From contig NC_045139.1 in NCBI RefSeq assembly GCF_008831285.2, positions 11,504,704 through 11,568,703 on the forward strand: a stretch of 64,000 bases of DNA, given 5' to 3'. Below are positions 46,926 to 59,361 of the stretch, piece after piece. How positions within the stretch are numbered: the stretch's first letter is position 1; the number at the start of each line of letters is the position of its first letter. Source of the stretch: Nymphaea colorata (Eukaryota > Streptophyta > Magnoliopsida > Nymphaeales > Nymphaeaceae). A model generated the notes under the pieces. That model searched no databases. It was not told the DNA's origin and saw only the letters and a program-made list of their open reading frames with translations. The position numbers and the translations under genes were made by a program.

Positions 46926-48334
46926 CATACCCAAGTCATAAAACTGCAACCAAATTTGATAATAAATCTGACTTAGATGGTAGATTTGATACATCTGCAT
47001 CCGAGTGTGCATTTGATACGTCATGTATTAGAAAATTAATATGCAAAAAATTTACAAAGCATATTACTTGCATGTCGATTGTTGCTTCCAGAATCCTATT
47101 TGGCTTCCTACTCAAATTCGAAAAATTCCTTGTTGTCCAACTGATATAATGAGTTTGCATATATTCAATCTAAATCTAATCCATTGACATCCCTCAGTAA
47201 CCAGTAGTAGAGATACTAGCTCAAATGTTTGTCATTAAGAGAGTTGTAAGCATGGAGCGACTGGACAAGGTGGTGGGACAGGGACCTCAAATGTTTACTG
47301 GCCGGCATTCAGCTGAGCCAACTGCAGGCGGAACAAGGAAACTGGCGACATATACGCTCATTTTGGGTTTGAATTAGGATCCCAAAATAGGGTTTTCTTT
47401 TATTTGACCTAGCCCAATGACTATGCCACCTGGATAAAATTTTCAGGCTGTCCTAAGACTGCCTACTAGTGGAACCCTTGGAGGGGGCAAGGGCTATTGG
47501 CCCATGCAGACATTGGGAGATGTCTAAGTGGGTGTTTGACAACAGATATACTAACACAATATTCCACAAATCCATCCCAAAGATGGGAACAAATTCAAGA
47601 AAGAAAAGATAATGCAAAAGAAGACGATCGATCTCCTAAAATTATGATCTCACCTTCTATCTCAGTTGCTACTAAATTGAAAGCTGGTGCACATACTAAG
47701 GATAATTCTTGGATATTAACAATGCAAGAATCTTGTCCGGATAAAATTTGTAAAGTGAGAAGAGAGGCAGAATGGATGTAAGTCTATTATTAGACCATCA
47801 TAAGAAAAACCTGAATTGAAAAGCATGACAAATGTCAATGAGGCCTCTACACACTGTGCCGTGGCTGTATACCATGCCGTGGCTGTATACCATGCGCATA
47901 CAATCAGAATAATGTCATTTCACCTTCACACACATTATAGCTTTGTTTCCAACATTCAAAGCCATTATTGCCCATTCAAACCAGAAGCCATATAATCAAA
48001 CACAATTCCAAGCAAATTACATACATTTCATTGTAAAAATAAAGCAAGTTACATACAACATAATCATAATCATTCTAAAAGATGAAGCCATTGATGACTT
48101 CACCATTCAACCCATTCAACAATCTATGAATCATAAATCAAGTAGATTGGTCAGCTCATAATCAGTCCACATCCTTTCCATAGTTATTCAGTCTACATAT
48201 TCTCGAAACCATATATATCTACATACAGCAGTTTCAGAATTGGACTAGATTTTCAAGTCCATCGGGTGGAAAATAGCGAGGAAAAAAAATAGGCTGGACG
48301 AACCAGTCCACAATGGGACTGATGAACATGTTTC

Positions 48335-48417
<83 letters not shown>

Positions 48418-48728
48418 CAAATGCTAAAATGGCAAGATTGCAATAGACCAACTTACGGGAAATAGTACCTCGATGATGGATCAAGTGGACAGCTCTTCTA
48501 CCAAAATGATATTTGATTACATAGCCGAGACAATAAGAATAGATTACAGAAGGGCCAATGCAAGTGAATATATGTTACAAGGATATGTGATACATGTACA
48601 TTAACATAAAACGTGCTCAATCTCTCTCCAATCTGGGCAATGTTATCAACCCGATGCAGCCTGTGCAAGCCAGCAGAGACTGGAGGATGATGATGCTGAT
48701 GGTAAGAAGTACAGGCTCATCTATACAT
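46926..48728. other. Intergenic region and 3' flank of the AAA-ATPase exons
   Basis: No gene seen. It holds an 18-bp tandem duplication (47857-47874 and 47875-47892) and an (AT)n(GA)n microsatellite (48337-48414). 48530-48728 is probably the 3' untranslated region of the AAA-ATPase gene. Confidence 0.5.
48337..48414 (+). repeat. Compound (AT)n(GA)n microsatellite
   Basis: An AT run of about 43 bp passes through AAAG into a GA run of about 33 bp. Confidence 0.96.
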
Positions 48729-48882
48729 TTACATGAAATAGGGTAGAGAAGTCTTCTTTCTTGATCCCCCTTCCCCGTACAGTTCATTCCACTGTAGCAG
48801 CTCACTCATATTTGCTGATTCTGACGATACACTGGCACAAACCTGGTAGCCGCATATCAAGTTAAATTTGGTAAGAGAGAGT

Positions 48883-48918
<36 letters not shown>

Positions 48919-49078
48919 GATGCAGTATTTCTGGATGAGACCACAACAGAAAAATAGCACCTGACATTCTTACCTGTTCATGGGCATATTTGAAATCGTC
49001 CATGTTTAGAGGACGTATATCTGCACCACTGCTTAGTTTGGGAGTTGGCCTACCTTCGGCCAGTGCTAACGCCTTCTC
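48729..49078 (-). CDS. C-terminal exons of a plant AAA-ATPase (spastin/MSP1-like group)
   Basis: Two minus-strand exons join in phase 0: 49078-48974 (35 codons, [15 protein letters not shown]...[10 protein letters not shown]) and 48842-48729 (37 codons plus [23 protein letters not shown]...[11 protein letters not shown]). The acceptor before 49078 is TTGCAG, the intron between is GTAAGA...CCAG, and all are canonical. The sequence matches the end of the large plant AAA-ATPases of the Arabidopsis At4g02480/At1g02890 type. It carries the post-AAA helix [11 protein letters not shown] and the invariant [12 protein letters not shown] tail. The Walker motifs and everything upstream are not in the window. 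Just upstream (49316 onwards) stands a nest of retrotransposons. Either they sit in an intron of at least 15 kb or the gene has lost its 5' part. A GA run (48885-48915) lies in the small intron. Confidence 0.85.
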
Positions 49079-49315
49079 CTGCAAGCAAATCACAAGTGTT
49101 CCACATGAATAGCTGCCTGGTTACAGTACAACCTGAAGAAACTAAGTATGCAACTTTTAGTTGATATTAATCCTATACGCATACTGTAACAAGTCATAAG
49201 CTTCCAAAAGGCACTAATCAGTTTAATGACCTAGACTCTTTCTTCAGATAAACACAAGCCACCCAGCCTGGTGCCCCTGCACCTCCCAGAATACAAATAG
49301 AAGTGTAGCATAGAC

Positions 49316-49535
49316 TGTTAAGATGTGATGGTTTGTAAGTTATTGGATCTGGATACTTTACAGATCCGATTCCAATAAGTTATGTTGGAAGCTGTAAATA
49401 ATGTTTTACTTAAGGGTATTCTTGTAAATACTGAGTTGTAGCTAGGGCGGCTGAGATGTGCGGTTCTCTTTCAGCTCTGTTCTCTTCCCCTCCTCTCGTT
49501 TTCTGCAGTGATAGCTTCTGGAGAATAATCTCACA
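49316..49535 (+). repeat. 5' LTR of the older copia
   Basis: Begins TGTTAAGATG and ends CTCACA, immediately followed by TGGTATCACAGC (49536-49547), a tRNA-Met primer site with one mismatch. That adjacency fixes the inner boundary; the outer one rests on the TG rule. Confidence 0.8.
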
Positions 49536-49689
49536 TGGTATCACAGCACGTCAGCAAGCACGTCAGCAAGTCTGGGCCTTGGACTGAATCGAAACCAAAA
49601 GTGTGTCCTGCCAGATTTGACAACTCTTTATGATTTTTCCTCTTCTCCTCTCTTGATTCCTCTGTTTCAGTCGATCTACTCTGTCCTCT

Positions 49690-50140
49690 CTGTTAAAATA
49701 TAAATCCTTCACCAGCACGTTGAAGAGGAGTCTCTTAGGATTCCACCTCCTTGTAGAATGTGTTAAGATATTTAATGTCCTTGTAACATGTGAAGAGTCT
49801 CCTAGGATTCTATGTTATAGTTAATATCCTTGTTATATGGGAAGTCTCCTAGGATTCTATGTTGTAGTTAATATCCTTGTAATATGTGAAGTATCTTAGG
49901 TTTCTATGATATAATTAATGTCTTTGGAGCTTGTGAAATATCGTAGGATTCTACGATTGGAGACTCTTAGAATTCTGGAAATGGGATTATAAATAGAGGC
50001 CGTGCAAACCATTTTGGCTACGGCTTCTTCTCTTCAGTTTCTTCTTGTTTTCATTCTCTCTCTCCCTCTCTCTCTCTCTCTCTATCTTCCTGCGTGAGTG
50101 CTGTTTTCTGGTTACAGATATTGGTGCTAGATTTCTATCA
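49690..50140 (+). repeat. 5' LTR of the second copia copy
   Basis: TGTTAAAATA...TTCTATCA, with TATAAATA at 49988-49995 and a CT-only pyrimidine run near 50056-50083. Confidence 0.95.
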
Positions 50141-50361
50141 TGGTATCAGAGCGCCAGGTTACGTTATCTCTACCAAACAAAATGCCCAAACAGGTCTGAT
50201 CTCGTTAGAACTCTTTTCTCATCTTGTCTCTATCCTGAATTTACTTTTCTCTTGCGCAATTCTTGTTCCTTTTTCTTCTTGCTTACCCAAGGACACATCT
50301 TGTTATATCGTGTCTTCTTTCCCTCTCATCTTCTACCTATATACCATTCCTTTCCGCTGTC

Positions 50362-53300
50362 ATGGAAAACCTTTCGCATTCTAGCATGTCCTCAAGTTTT
50401 CTTCCTCACCTTATTACCGAAAAACTCAACCATGAGAATTATCTGATCTGGAAAAGGCAAATCATGCCTTTCATAAGAAGTCAAGGCCTCTTTGGACATC
50501 TCGATGGTTCAACAAAGGCTCCACCAATATCCGTCTTACAGGAAATAAAAAATGAGGCATGAGAAGTTATTGCTGTTCATGAAGACAACAATCCTGAACA
50601 TGCTATGTGGATGAGACATGATCAAAGTCTGGTTGCGTATATTTTGTCCACTTTATCTCAACAAGTGTTACTTTCAGTTTCTGATGATTGTACTGCAGAA
50701 GAATTATGGGAAACCCTTGCTGATACTTTTTCCCAAATATCAGAAGCTCGAATTATGTACTTAAAGAAAGAATTTCAAAATTTGAGCAAAGGTTCAACGT
50801 CTATCATGGATTATTTGGGGCGTATTAAGGCCGTCGCAGACCAACTTGCTGCCTTAGGGAATAACATTTCTGATAAGGAAAAGGTGCAGCAAACCTTGAA
50901 TGGACTTGGGCATGATTATCATGCTTTTATTACAGCTCTTGAGGTCCTTTCTGTTCTGCCTTCCTTCAACGAACTACAAGGTAAACTTCTCCAACATGAA
51001 ATGAATATGAAAAGAGTCATTGAAAGGACTGATCAAGGGAACTCCCAAAATGTGTTGGCTATGAATGTAAAGTTTGGTAAGAGCCATGGGAACTCCAACC
51101 ATGGTGGTCGTGGCATTCTACCAACACCACATAACCAAGGTATGTCTCCTTTGGATACTTCAAGAAAAATACCAATTTGTTTTCAGTGCATCAAGAAAGG
51201 ACACATGAAGACACAATGTTGGTTTAATCCTCAAAATAAAAACAAAGGGGTAAGACATGATTATAAACAAGGAGGACAAAGTTCTAAATCCACCGCTGAA
51301 GATATGCAACAGCTATTGATGACCGCATTCTCAAAGATGACTATAAAGCAAAATGAGCAGGGAGAATGGTTCTTGGATTCAGGTGCAGCTACCCATGTGA
51401 CAGGAAATGCAGGTAAATTGACTAACTTATCCCCTCATTACGGTAGAACTTGCATTATAACAGGTGATGGAAAATCTCATCCTATTACACATATTGGAAA
51501 TGCACATATTCCATTGTCATCCTCGTCTCTATCACTGTCTAATGTTGTTCTTGCTCCCAATATAAAAAAGAACATCATATCCATTTCTAAACTCATTGAT
51601 GATACAAGCTCTTCTGTTGAATTCACACCTTCTTCTGTCTATGTCAAGGACCTCCAAACGAAGAAAACGTTCGCTAGAGGGGAGCGTCAAGGGAATATGT
51701 ACGTCCTCAAGGAATGTCTACCCAAGGATTCATCCACTTTTGATATAGGATTGAAGACATTTTCTCTTTCTCGTAATGCGTCATCAGTGCCAAGTTCTTG
51801 CCATTTTCAATCAAAAGTAAGGGGCCCTAACCAATTTTTGGAGTCTGATTTGTGGCATAGTCGGCTAGGACACTGTGGTCGACATTTCATTGAAAAACTT
51901 GTCACAGATAGTCTCATTCCAAGATCAAGTTTACCTCTTACTTCAAGTGTCAAAAAATGTTCAAGTTGTGGACTTTGTAAGAGTCATGTTTTACCTTTCC
52001 ATAATATAAATCAAAGGGCTTCCAAACCTTTTGAAACTATTTTTTCTGATGTATGGGGGCCAGCCCCTATTGATTCCATGTCTGGGTTAAGATATTATGT
52101 CTTATTCATTGACTCTTACTCACGTTTCACCTGGATTTACTTCATGAAACACAAATCAGAAGTACCTCACATATTTCGAAACTTCTATGCCATGATTCAA
52201 ACTAAATTTTCATCCAATGTGGTGCATTTTCAATGTGATGGAGGGGAAGAATATTCCTCGCTTGATTTTATTGAATTTCTACGTGAAAAAGGGATAACTA
52301 GACAAATTTCATGCCCTTACACACCACAACAAAATGGTGTAGTTGAGCGGAAACATCGACATATAGTTGAAAGCGCCATGAGCATGATGCATGATACTAA
52401 TGTGCCCATTTCCTTGTGGACTGAAGCCTTCCATACTGCTGTATACATAATAAATTGTTTGCCTATGACACTCTTGATGTCTAAATCGCCATATTTTACA
52501 CTCTTAGGCAAACAACCTGATTACAAGAACTTGAAGGTTTTTTGTTGTGTATGCTATGTTCACGTTGATGCTGCCTTGAGGAACAAGTTTCAAGACAAAG
52601 CTATTCAATGTAGATTCGTTGGATATGCTGATGAATATAAAGGTTTTCGATGCTATGATCCAACAACTAAACGTATCAAAACTTCAAGAAATGTCATTTT
52701 TGATGAACATAGTTTTGATAATACAAATGAAATGCCTATGACCATTGAATCTTATGATCCCTGGACCAGTACACAGTTATTCAATGCAGATCCTGTTATA
52801 GAAAATGATGTGCCTCAAAGTGAAGATTCAGAGAGAGCAATACAACCGTCGGATATGGCTCAAAGTGAAAATCAAGAAGATCCAACACAATCATCAAGTC
52901 ATCACGAAAACAATAATGAAGAACAGAGCAACAATGCACATCGGTATTCGGGTCTTATCTACAGTCGACGACTAAGGGACAGAGATGCTCACAGTGAAGA
53001 AGACAACATGCCCCACCTTAGAAGATCCCAACGCATTCGTCATCCCATTCACAGGTGGGTTAGCTATGATTCTTTATCACTTGATTTTCAGTTATTCATG
53101 GCAAAAGTTGGCAAGGAGGAAGAACCTACTTCATTTGATCAAGCATCAAAATCACATCATTGGAAAAAGGCTATGAAAGAAGAAATGGATGCCTTGCATG
53201 AATGTGGAACATGGGAGATCGTTCCGAGGCCACACGAAAAGAACGTAGTGGGCTCCAAATGGGTATACAAAATTAAATACAAACCTGATGGCAGCATAGA

Positions 53301-54679
53301 AAGACACAAAGCAAGGTTAGTAGCAAAAGGGTTTACACAACAATATGGAGAAGATTATGATGAGACATTCAGCCCTGTGATCAAAATGGGAACAATTCGC
53401 GTGATTATATCATTGGCAGTTGAATATGGATGGAGACTACATCAAATGGACGTGAAGAATGCTTTTCTTCATGGTGATTTAAGGGAGGAAGTATATATGG
53501 AACAACCTCCAGGATACACGAAAGGAGACACTCATGCATGGGTTTGCAAACTAAGAAAATCTATTTATGGACTTAAACAGGCCTCACATTCGTGGTTTGA
53601 CAGTTTCTCTTGCAAGATTCAAGAATGTGGTTTTCGGAGATGTCCTCTAGTTCACTCTCTTTTCATTTATCGAAAGGAAAACATATTTACTTTACTTCTT
53701 ATATATGTTGATGATATTGTTATCACAGGCAATTCAGAAAAACACATAGAAGAAGCTAAAGTTTTGATGATGCAAAACTTCAAAATGAAAGAGCATGGTG
53801 ATTTACGATTCTTTCTTGGAGTGGAGATTGATAGGCACAATAATCGCCTCACATTGACACAACAGAAATACACGTTGGATCTGCTGAAAAAGTCAGGTAT
53901 GTCTGATTGTAAGCCTGTTGGAACTCCTAGTGTTCTAAATCAAAGACTAAGTGCTCAAGATGGGGAGTTATATGAAGATCCTACGCAATATCGAAGTATT
54001 GTTGGGGCACTTCAATATCTTACATTTACTAGACCAGATATTATATATGCTGTGAATAGTATCTCAATTTATGCATGCACTTAGAGATACTCACATGGAT
54101 GCTGTCAAAAAAATATTAAGATATCTTAAAGGGACAGCAGGAGATTGCTTAGTTTATGGTAAGAGTGAAAATATAACTACTGGACATCAACTTATGACAT
54201 TCACAGATGCAGATTGGGCTGGAGATCTCGATCAAAGAAAGTCCATTTCTGGTTTTTGTATTTTCATTGGACGTAATCTTGTGTCTTGGAGTTGTCGAAA
54301 GCAAAAGGCAGTAGCAAGATCCAACATTGAAGCTGAATACAGATGCATAGCTGCAGGTACTGCTGAAGTTACATGGGTTAGACATTTGCTAGAAGACATT
54401 GGAGAAAAGATTAAAACATCAATGTTAATGTGCGATAATCAAAGCGCTATTAACATTGCCTTTAATCCCGTACAACATGGTCGAACAAAGCACATTGAGA
54501 TTGATCAACACTTTGTTAGACAAAAGGTGGAAGACAAGGAGATTCAGCCTATTTATGTTCGTACAGATGAACAAGTTGCAGACTTATTTACAAAAGGATT
54601 AACAAATGAACGATTCTGGTTTCTAAAAGGCAAGTTGTACATGGTGCAAAACCATGCACAACTTGAGGGAGGGTGTTAA
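50362..54679 (+). pseudogene. Copia gag-pol polyprotein with one stop and one frameshift
   Basis: Starts at the same MENLSHS position as the intact copy and follows it almost residue for residue. A TGA at 50560-50562 replaces a Gly codon in gag. A 2-bp deletion near 54058, where the intact copy codes VNQVSQFM, shifts the frame just before RNase H. The rest reads on to TAA at 54677. The zinc knuckle has lost no ligand (CFQC...H...C), although its Asn is Ile. Protease DSG, integrase and YVDD are intact in their own stretches. It cannot make a full polyprotein. Confidence 0.95.
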
Positions 54680-55037
54680 AATATAAATCCTTCACCAGCA
54701 CGTTGAAGAGGAGTCTCTTAGGATTCCACCTCCTTGTAGAATGTGTTAAGATATTTAATGTCCTTGTAACATGTGAAGAGTCTCCTAGGATTCTATGTTG
54801 TAGTTAATATCCTTGTTATATGGGAAGTCTCCTAGGATTCTATGTTGTAGTTAATATCCTTGTAATATATGAAGTCTCTTAGGTTTCTATGATGTAATTA
54901 ATGTCCTTAGAGCTTGTGAAATCTCCTAGGATTCTACGATTGGAGACTCTTAGAATTCTGGAAATGGGATTATAAATAGAGGCCGTGCAAACCATTTTGG
55001 CTACGGCTTCTTCTCCTCAGTTTCTTCTTGTTTTCAT

Positions 55038-55068
<31 letters not shown>

Positions 55069-55123
55069 CTTCCTGCGTGAGTGCTGTTTTCTGGTTACAG
55101 ATATTGGTGCTAGATTTCTATCA
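54674..55123 (+). repeat. 3' LTR of the second copia copy
   Basis: 450 bp. The pyrimidine run at about 55039-55070 reads CT repeats followed by AT repeats, unlike the 5' LTR. The first six bases provide the last codon and stop of the polyprotein. Confidence 0.95.
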
Positions 55124-57315
55124 CTCTCCTTATCTGTTATGCACGTCAGCAGGTCTGTCCTGTCTATCTCACCTTCCTCTCTATTCTATCCTCTTGGTTC
55201 CTCCGTTCTGCATGTAAACAGGTCACTGTCGTTTTAACTTTTCTGTCCATCGTCCTTCTTTTCTGGGCTCCCTTTTTACTGTCAATAACATACCTGTTTT
55301 GATTTAAACCTCGTTATTAAATCAGACTTCTCTAGCCTCGTTCATGAGATACTGTCTTTCCACTTACAGCCATTGACGTTAGTGCCTTTAAAAAAAAGGC
55401 CTAAAAAAAAGATGCAAGAAAGAAAGGGGATCAAACGTCACTTTCTGCTGCATTTCTGCTGCACAAATATATATTATCTGATCTATCCTTTTCTTCTCAA
55501 AAAAAAAAGAAGAAGAAGAAGAAGAAGAAGGGGCAGTGGACGTAGAACAGATTTTGGTCAATCTTCTTTCTTCAGCAGATTTCATTTTTCTTACTTTCCT
55601 GACTACTAGTGGTCAGCAAGTAAACATGGAACAGATTTTGGGCATTCTTCCTTGGTCAGCAGAATTTATTCTTATTACTTTCTTCATTGCTGGTGTTATC
55701 TTTACTGAACTTTAAGTCAGACCTGTCCCATTCTTTCTTTTATATTTCTTTATGGATCCCCATACTCAGTAAGTCATGTCGTCCAACTTCTTTGGTCAGC
55801 TCATTTATAAAAAACTCACAAATACTAATTTTCTCACTTGGAAGCGTCAAAACCTCCCATTCATTAAGAGTCAAGGTCTCTCTGCTGCACACCTAGATGG
55901 TTCAATTCCAGTCCCTCCAGAATATATCACGCAGGAAATCAAGGATGGGAATGGAGTTACTCATGGAGAATTGGTTCCAAACCCTACATTTGAAATCTAG
56001 CTGAAGTGTAATCAAGCAGCCATGGCTTTTATCACCTCTACTGTTTTGCAAGAGGTACTGATGCATATTCCTGATGAGTATTCGGCCAAGGAGTTGTGAG
56101 ATAAACTTGTGAAGACTTATTCACAGATTTTAAAAGCTAAAATTTCTGATCTCCAGTGAGAATTCCAAGTACTTTCAAAAGGATCGATGTCTATCATGGA
56201 GTATTTGAATCGTGTTGCTTCCATTTCTGATCAGCTAGCTACTGTGGGGTATGAGTTTGAAAAGGATAAAGCACGTAGAACATTAGATGGATTGCGGCCA
56301 AAATATCATGTGTTGACTACTTCACTGCAGTGTTTACTAGAGCTTCCCATCTTTGATGATTGGCAGGCTAAACTTCTACTGTTCTACAATGTGAGATGAC
56401 CTTGAAAGGCTTCGCTCATGAGACGGGGGAATAAGTGTTGGCCACTATGGTATCACGTGGGCAAGATGAACAGAGTGATGGTTTTAGAGGTGGATGTGGT
56501 CGTGGTAGGGGTTCTTTTGGAGGACGTGGGCTGTTGCCTACCCTCAATGTTTCTCTTGGATCTAAAAATGTTCCTACCTATTTTTATTGCAACAAACGGG
56601 GTCACATCAAAGCTAATTGTTGAAGTAATCCCCAAACTAAAAACAACTTTAATAAAAGGGACAATTCTTCAGGAACAAAGGACAAGAACAAGGTTGCCCA
56701 TTATTCTTCTAAGCTCGGATCTGATGTGAAGGATCTTCTTTTGGGACCTAAACCATGATGATCAAAGAGTATGGTACATTGATTCAGGGGCAGCCTCTCA
56801 TGTTACAGGTAATGTGAGTGAGTTCTCTAGTTTAGTTTCTTATTTTGGTAAAGGTAATGTAGTTACAAGGAGATGGAACTCCTCATCCCATCACTCATGT
56901 TGAAAATGTTTCCATTCCCATGCTTGATTCAAACCTCAAGCTTTCCCATGTCCTTCATGTTCCTAATATCAAGAACAACATTATTTTTGTTTCTAAACAT
57001 GATGATCATTCCAATACTTCTGTTGAATTCGCTCGTTCTTCCGTTTGTGTCAAGGATTTAATGAAGACAATGTACGGTAGAGGCGAGCATCAAGGGGACA
57101 TGTACAGCCTTAAGGAAGATCCTACCTTTGTTTGTCGGGACTTGAAGCTTGTTCCTCATCTTTGTCACATAAGGATCACAGTCTTTTCAACATGGATAAA
57201 TGTAACAAGCCATTATGGCATTCTCGTCTTGGTCATTGTAGTCGAGCCTTTATTGAAAAACTTCTGTCCACTCATTTCATCCCTGAGCTATGTCACATGG
57301 ACTCTTCAAAAAAAG

Positions 57316-57622
57316 GGCTGCACCCGTGTCAACATGAAGCTGGTGCTAGTGCTGGTGCAGCTCTGATACGCACCCCAACCGCATCCTTTCTTATGCAACG
57401 TCAAAATATTTCCATTCTTTTTTTTCCTTCTCCCTGTCCCCATTCGGAGATTAAGCTAAAAAACATGCTAAAATTATACATACGAGGAATACATATATTT
57501 ATATATATAAAATAAATATATTATATATATACACCCTCGCCGCACCCTCATACTTAAATTTTTTGGGATACGTCGCACCGGCACCTGCATGCGCACCCGC
57601 ACCCCGCACTCATGTGACATAG
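57316..57622 (-). mobile_element. Small repeat (copy C) inserted into the older copia
   Basis: The copia reading (SSKKG ... CCAGTTTGGAATTGCC) breaks at about 57315 and resumes at about 57623. The inserted 307 bp, read in reverse, begins CTATGTCACATGAGTGCGGGG, has GGTGCGGGTGCG words and an AT core, and ends GTTGACACGGGTGCAGC. This is the layout of the repeats at 21964 and 32446. No clear target duplication was found. Confidence 0.55.
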
Positions 57623-58977
57623 TCCCTGAGTCCAGTTTGGAATTGCCTATAAGTGAGAAAATGTACTCTAGTTGTCAAATACTCAAATATGTAAGAGTCA
57701 TGTTCTTCCTTTCAATTCAATAAATGAAAGAACTTCAAGACCCTTTGAAATAGTTGTTCAAATGTGTGGGGCCGGCTCCTGAAAATTCTAACTCAAGAAG
57801 CAAATATTATGTCACTTTCATTGATCATTTTTCACGCTTCACATGGATTTATTTCTTAAAGAATAAATCTAAGGTCTTTTCATGTTTCTGTCGCTTTCAT
57901 ACTCTTGTTAAAAATCAATTCTCTCTTAATATCCTTAATTTTTAATGTCATAATGGGGGGGGATGGGGGGGGGGGAGGGAATATTCCTCTTGTAACTTTG
58001 TTCATTACCTCTAAGATAATGCAATTAATCAACGAGTATCTTGCCCACACACACCTCAGCAAAACAACATTGCAGAACAAAAACATCGACATATTGTTGA
58101 AAGTGCTATGACTATGATGCATGTCAATGGGCTTCCCATGGGATTATGGACAAGCTTTTCACACTGCAGCCCATATTATAAATTGTTTGCCTTTGTCTAT
58201 TTTGAATCATAAGTCTCCATATTTTGTTGTATTTCATAAGGACCTAGATCATGATATTTTACGTGCTTTTGATTGTGTTTTGTTATATTCATGTTGCTTT
58301 TTCATAGAGAAATAAGTTTCAGCCCAAAGCAATCAAGTTTAGATTGGTAGGGTATGGAGACGATCACAAGGGATATAGATGTTATGATCTTATAAGCAAG
58401 TGAATCAAAATTTCAAGAAATGTGATAGTTGATGAAAGACACGTCTTTTTGGAAAAAGACACGTATAATACGCCAAAAATGTCTCAGCCGTATTAAACGT
58501 TAAAAAGACGTGTCTTTTTAAAAAAACGCCAGAAAATAAAAAACGTGAATAAAACGTGTAATATACGCTTTTTTGTGTTTTTTTGTATATTTTATGATTT
58601 TTTATTTTTATAATTTTTAGGATTTATTAAATGTTTTCAATTTTTTTAAAATTTGCCAAGATTTTCCCGTTTTATTGCCGAGATATACAACTTTGTTGTA
58701 TTATACCTGTTTTTTTCCTCGCCGTATAATACCCATACACGTTTTTTGTGACAACGATTAGTTTACACTAATGCAGATTGGGTTGGAGATCCAGAAGATA
58801 GGAGATCGGTATCAGGATATTGTGTCTTTCTTGGACCTAATCTTGTATCTTTGAGTAGTAGGAAACAAAAAGCAATTACTGGATCAAGTGGAGAGGCAGA
58901 GTATAAGGCCATGGCTGCTGCTACTGCAAAAGTGGCTTGGATTAGACATTTATTGTCAGAATTGCATGAACAAGCGA

Positions 58978-59259
58978 AAAGTTGTTCATTGCTATTTGAT
59001 AATCAAAGTGCTATTCAAGTTTCTCTTAATCCTATACAACACAACAAAACCAAACATATTGAGATTGACCAATATTTTATTAGGCAAAAGATTGAAGATA
59101 AAGAGATAGAGCCTCAGAAAGTTGTTCATTGCTATGGGATAATCAACTTATCAAAGTGCTATTCAAGTTTCTCTTAATCCTATACAGCACAAACCAAACA
59201 TATTGAGATTGACCAATATTTTATTAGGCAAAAGATTGAATATAAAGAGATAGAGCCTC
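58978..59259 (+). repeat. Tandem duplication of about 140 bp in copia RNase H
   Basis: 58978-59115 (AAAGTTGTTCATTGC...GATAGAGCCTC) is repeated at 59117-59259 with a few substitutions and small indels. The second copy is out of frame. Confidence 0.9.
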
Positions 59260-59361
59260 GTTTTGTCTATGCTCAAATGATCAAATTACTGACTTGCTTA
59301 CTAAAGGTCTCACAAGAACAGGTTTTGGTTTCTTAAAGGCAAGTTTTCCATGGTTCAAGAC

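Larger units (their letters stand above)
49690..55123 (+). mobile_element. Second copy of the COG2-intron copia family, disabled
   Basis: It is flanked by the target duplication CTCTC (49685-49689 and 55124-55128). LTRs of 451 and 450 bp differ by about nine substitutions plus a changed microsatellite (CT only versus CT then AT). The interior is nearly identical to the element at 15621-21072 but in opposite orientation. The primer site is TGGTATCAGAGC at 50141-50152, the purine tract is at about 54664-54673 and the TATA box is at 49988-49995. It sits nested in the older copia at 49316-59361. Confidence 0.95.
49316..59361 (+). mobile_element. Older Ty1/copia element, interrupted by a younger copia
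   Basis: A 220-bp LTR (49316-49535, TGTTAAGATG...ATCTCACA) is followed directly by a primer site and a leader. The leader is split at the CTCTC duplication by the copia at 49690-55123. Reading resumes at 55124, and a copia gag-pol in many pieces runs from 55776 to 59361. No 3' LTR follows; the next base starts the LTR of another copia, so the 3' end was removed or lies elsewhere. Confidence 0.85.
55776..59361 (+). pseudogene. Degenerate gag-pol of the older copia
   Basis: Gag starts at 55776 (MSSNFFGQLIYKKL) and meets a stop at 55998. Later pieces are a gag segment (56187-56396), a Gly-rich tail and knuckle (YCNKRGHIKANC, near 56590-56622), a protease start (WYIDSGAASHVTG, near 56772-56810), pre-integrase (HSRLGHCSRAFIEKL, near 57218) interrupted by a foreign repeat, and integrase (YYVTFIDHFSRFTWIYF, near 57805-57855). 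A poly-G run near 57955-57977 replaces part of integrase. The RT region is missing: an A/T-rich block (about 58435-58755) joins the post-integrase segment directly to RNase H (near 58770-59110). A 140-bp piece of RNase H is duplicated at the end. Confidence 0.85.
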
